Shown: in pieces, positions 7,298 to 7,948 of the stretch
Numbering within the stretch: position 1 is the first letter of the stretch
Layout of the letters: each line of letters starts with the position of its first letter
DNA from: Nitrospinaceae bacterium
GTDB lineage: Bacteria > Nitrospinota > Nitrospinia > Nitrospinales > VA-1
DNA: 7,948 nt
Direction of reading: 5' to 3'
Assembly (NCBI GenBank): GCA_029261675.1
Contig: JAJDBA010000036.1
Coordinates: 1-7,948 of the forward strand
The notes under the pieces: model-generated
What the model was told of the DNA's origin: nothing
Seen by the model: the letters and a program-made list of their open reading frames with translations, nothing else
The model's database searches: none
Made by a program: the position numbers and the translations under genes

Positions 7298-7327
7298 TAT
7301 ATAAGTTTGAGCGGGAAAAAATGTCAA
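7298..7327 (-). promoter_or_regulatory. candidate sigma-70-type promoter for the sigma-54 activator gene
   Basis: On the minus strand a perfect TTGACA (7327-7322) is followed after 18 bases by TATATA (7303-7298), four of six consensus positions. Transcription would start near 7290 and leave a leader of about 68 bases before the activator ATG. This fits the usual arrangement in which the activator is made by a housekeeping polymerase and then drives sigma-54 promoters. A second TTGACA (7365-7360) on the same strand lacks a good -10. Confidence 0.5.
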
Positions 7328-7333
7328 AAAAAC

Positions 7334-7346
7334 GGCAATTTTCGCC
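7334..7346. repeat. small inverted repeat, possible activator-binding site
   Basis: GGC-N7-GCC (GGCAATTTTCGCC), in a locally AT-rich context, lies about 120 bases upstream of the -24 box of the flgB promoter. That is within the distance at which enhancer-binding proteins normally bind. The arms are only three bases, and nothing but position suggests a function. Confidence 0.2.
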
Positions 7347-7464
7347 AAATTTATTATGCTGTCAACTTTTTGGTTAAGTGAGACGCTAAGTTTCTATATG
7401 GAATAATCGTTTAAATATAATAGTTTGGTTGGTAATTTGGAGCATTGTCAGCTCTTTGATCTAA

Positions 7465-7480
7465 TGGCATAACTTTTGCT
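7465..7480 (+). promoter_or_regulatory. sigma-54 (-24/-12) promoter of flgB
   Basis: TGGCATAACTTTTGCT matches the RpoN consensus TGGCAC-N5-TTGCW, with the invariant GG (7466-7467) and GC (7478-7479) exactly ten bases apart. The only consensus mismatch in the TGGCAC box is its last base. With GC at -13/-12, transcription would start near 7491, giving a leader of about 19 bases that begins almost on the Shine-Dalgarno AAAGGAG (7494-7500). Sigma-54 control of rod and hook genes is well known in several bacteria, and the neighbouring divergent gene encodes a sigma-54 activator. Confidence 0.88.
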
Positions 7481-7509
7481 TTTACTAGTGGAGAAAGGAG
7501 ATTGCTCTT

Positions 7510-7932
7510 ATGTTGCTGGATAAATTGTTGTTTTCAGATAATGTACCAAAGGCTATGAAAAAGAGCCTGGATTTGATGTCTACGCGACAAAGCGTGATTT
7601 CATCAAATATTGGTAATTTGGATACACCGGGATTTACGGCCAGCGAAATTGATTTTCAAGGGCAGTTGCGGGAAGCTTTGGGGTCGAAAGGGCAATTGAA
7701 TCTTCAGGCTACTAACGAAAAGCATTTTGGTCCCAAAACCTCCAATATTAGTAGTTTAACCGCAGATCCTTTTGAAGAAGAGGATGCCGCCAAGTCAAAC
7801 GGCAATAACGTGGATGTCGACAAAGAAATGGCAAAAATGGCGGAAAACCAGATTTTCTATAATGCCGTTATTCAATTAATGATGAAACGAGGCTCAACGG
7901 TACGGGCGTCAATCACTGAAACGGCCACATAA
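7510..7932 (+). CDS. flgB: flagellar basal-body rod protein FlgB
   Basis: A 140-residue proximal rod protein, exported by the flagellar type III apparatus and assembled in the periplasm on the MS-ring/FliE base; it therefore has no cleaved signal peptide. Seen here: the rod-family N-terminal motif SSNIGNLDTPGFTASEIDF (31-49), matching the SxNIANxxTPGYxAxxxxF pattern of axial proteins. A low-complexity polar middle follows (about 55-97), then the C-terminal FlgB block NNVDVDKEMAKMAENQIFYN (99-118) and a terminal helix used for coiled-coil packing. Length is normal. The ATG is supported by AAAGGAG nine bases upstream, directly downstream of the sigma-54 promoter. FlgB is usually the first gene of a rod operon (flgB-flgC-fliE); the window ends 16 bases after the stop, so the expected flgC cannot be seen. 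Confidence 0.96.
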   Translation: MLLDKLLFSDNVPKAMKKSLDLMSTRQSVISSNIGNLDTPGFTASEIDFQGQLREALGSKGQLNLQATNEKHFGPKTSNISSLTADPFEEEDAAKSNGNNVDVDKEMAKMAENQIFYNAVIQLMMKRGSTVRASITETAT

Positions 7933-7948
7933 TTGAATAGGGCTGTTA

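Noticed and set aside
7416..7421. TATAAT on the plus strand upstream of flgB, as a sigma-70 promoter
   Set aside because: No acceptable -35 lies 16-18 bases upstream, and the sigma-54 element nearer the gene explains expression better.

Overview
The window reads as a stretch of chromosome from a flagellated, Gram-negative-type bacterium that uses sigma-54. It is AT-rich, most strongly between genes. A SpoVG-family gene together with a long-chain olefin (Ole-type) hydrolase, a sigma-54 activator and a flagellar rod gene suggests the Desulfobacterota/Nitrospinota range or a similar lineage. That placement is inference only; nothing in the window fixes the taxon. I see no mobile element, CRISPR array, tRNA or rRNA.

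Left part (1-2586): an alpha/beta-hydrolase of the haloalkane-dehalogenase fold, best matched to OleB (beta-lactone decarboxylase of olefin biosynthesis), runs rightward from the window edge. It converges, with only 15 bases between stops, on a leftward REC-REC-GGDEF diguanylate cyclase. The first receiver of that protein has Asn where the phosphoacceptor Asp should be. The second receiver, the GGEEF active site and an RxxD inhibitory site look intact.

Middle (2534-4442): leftward ahcY (S-adenosylhomocysteine hydrolase) has a clear Shine-Dalgarno and a strong intrinsic terminator. A small rightward spoVG-family gene is divergent from it, with a 239-base spacer between. The spoVG leader has no Shine-Dalgarno but carries a compact hairpin just upstream of the ATG that could trade partners with an upstream segment. 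A hairpin sits between the spoVG 3' end and the next convergent gene.

Right part (4448-7948): a 924-residue leftward sigma-54 enhancer-binding protein has about three GAF-like sensory domains, a complete AAA+ core (GAYTGA loop) and a non-canonical C-terminus. It is divergent from flgB (proximal rod protein). The 287-base spacer holds a well-formed -24/-12 sigma-54 promoter for flgB (GG-N10-GC, followed by a Shine-Dalgarno at the predicted 5' end of the mRNA). It also holds a TTGACA-N18-TATATA housekeeping-type promoter facing the activator gene, and a small inverted repeat at enhancer distance. The simplest reading is a local flagellar switch: a sigma-70-transcribed GAF sensor/activator turns on the adjacent sigma-54 flagellar rod operon. 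With the diguanylate cyclase nearby, the window leans towards motility and lifestyle control, while ahcY and the olefin hydrolase are metabolic.
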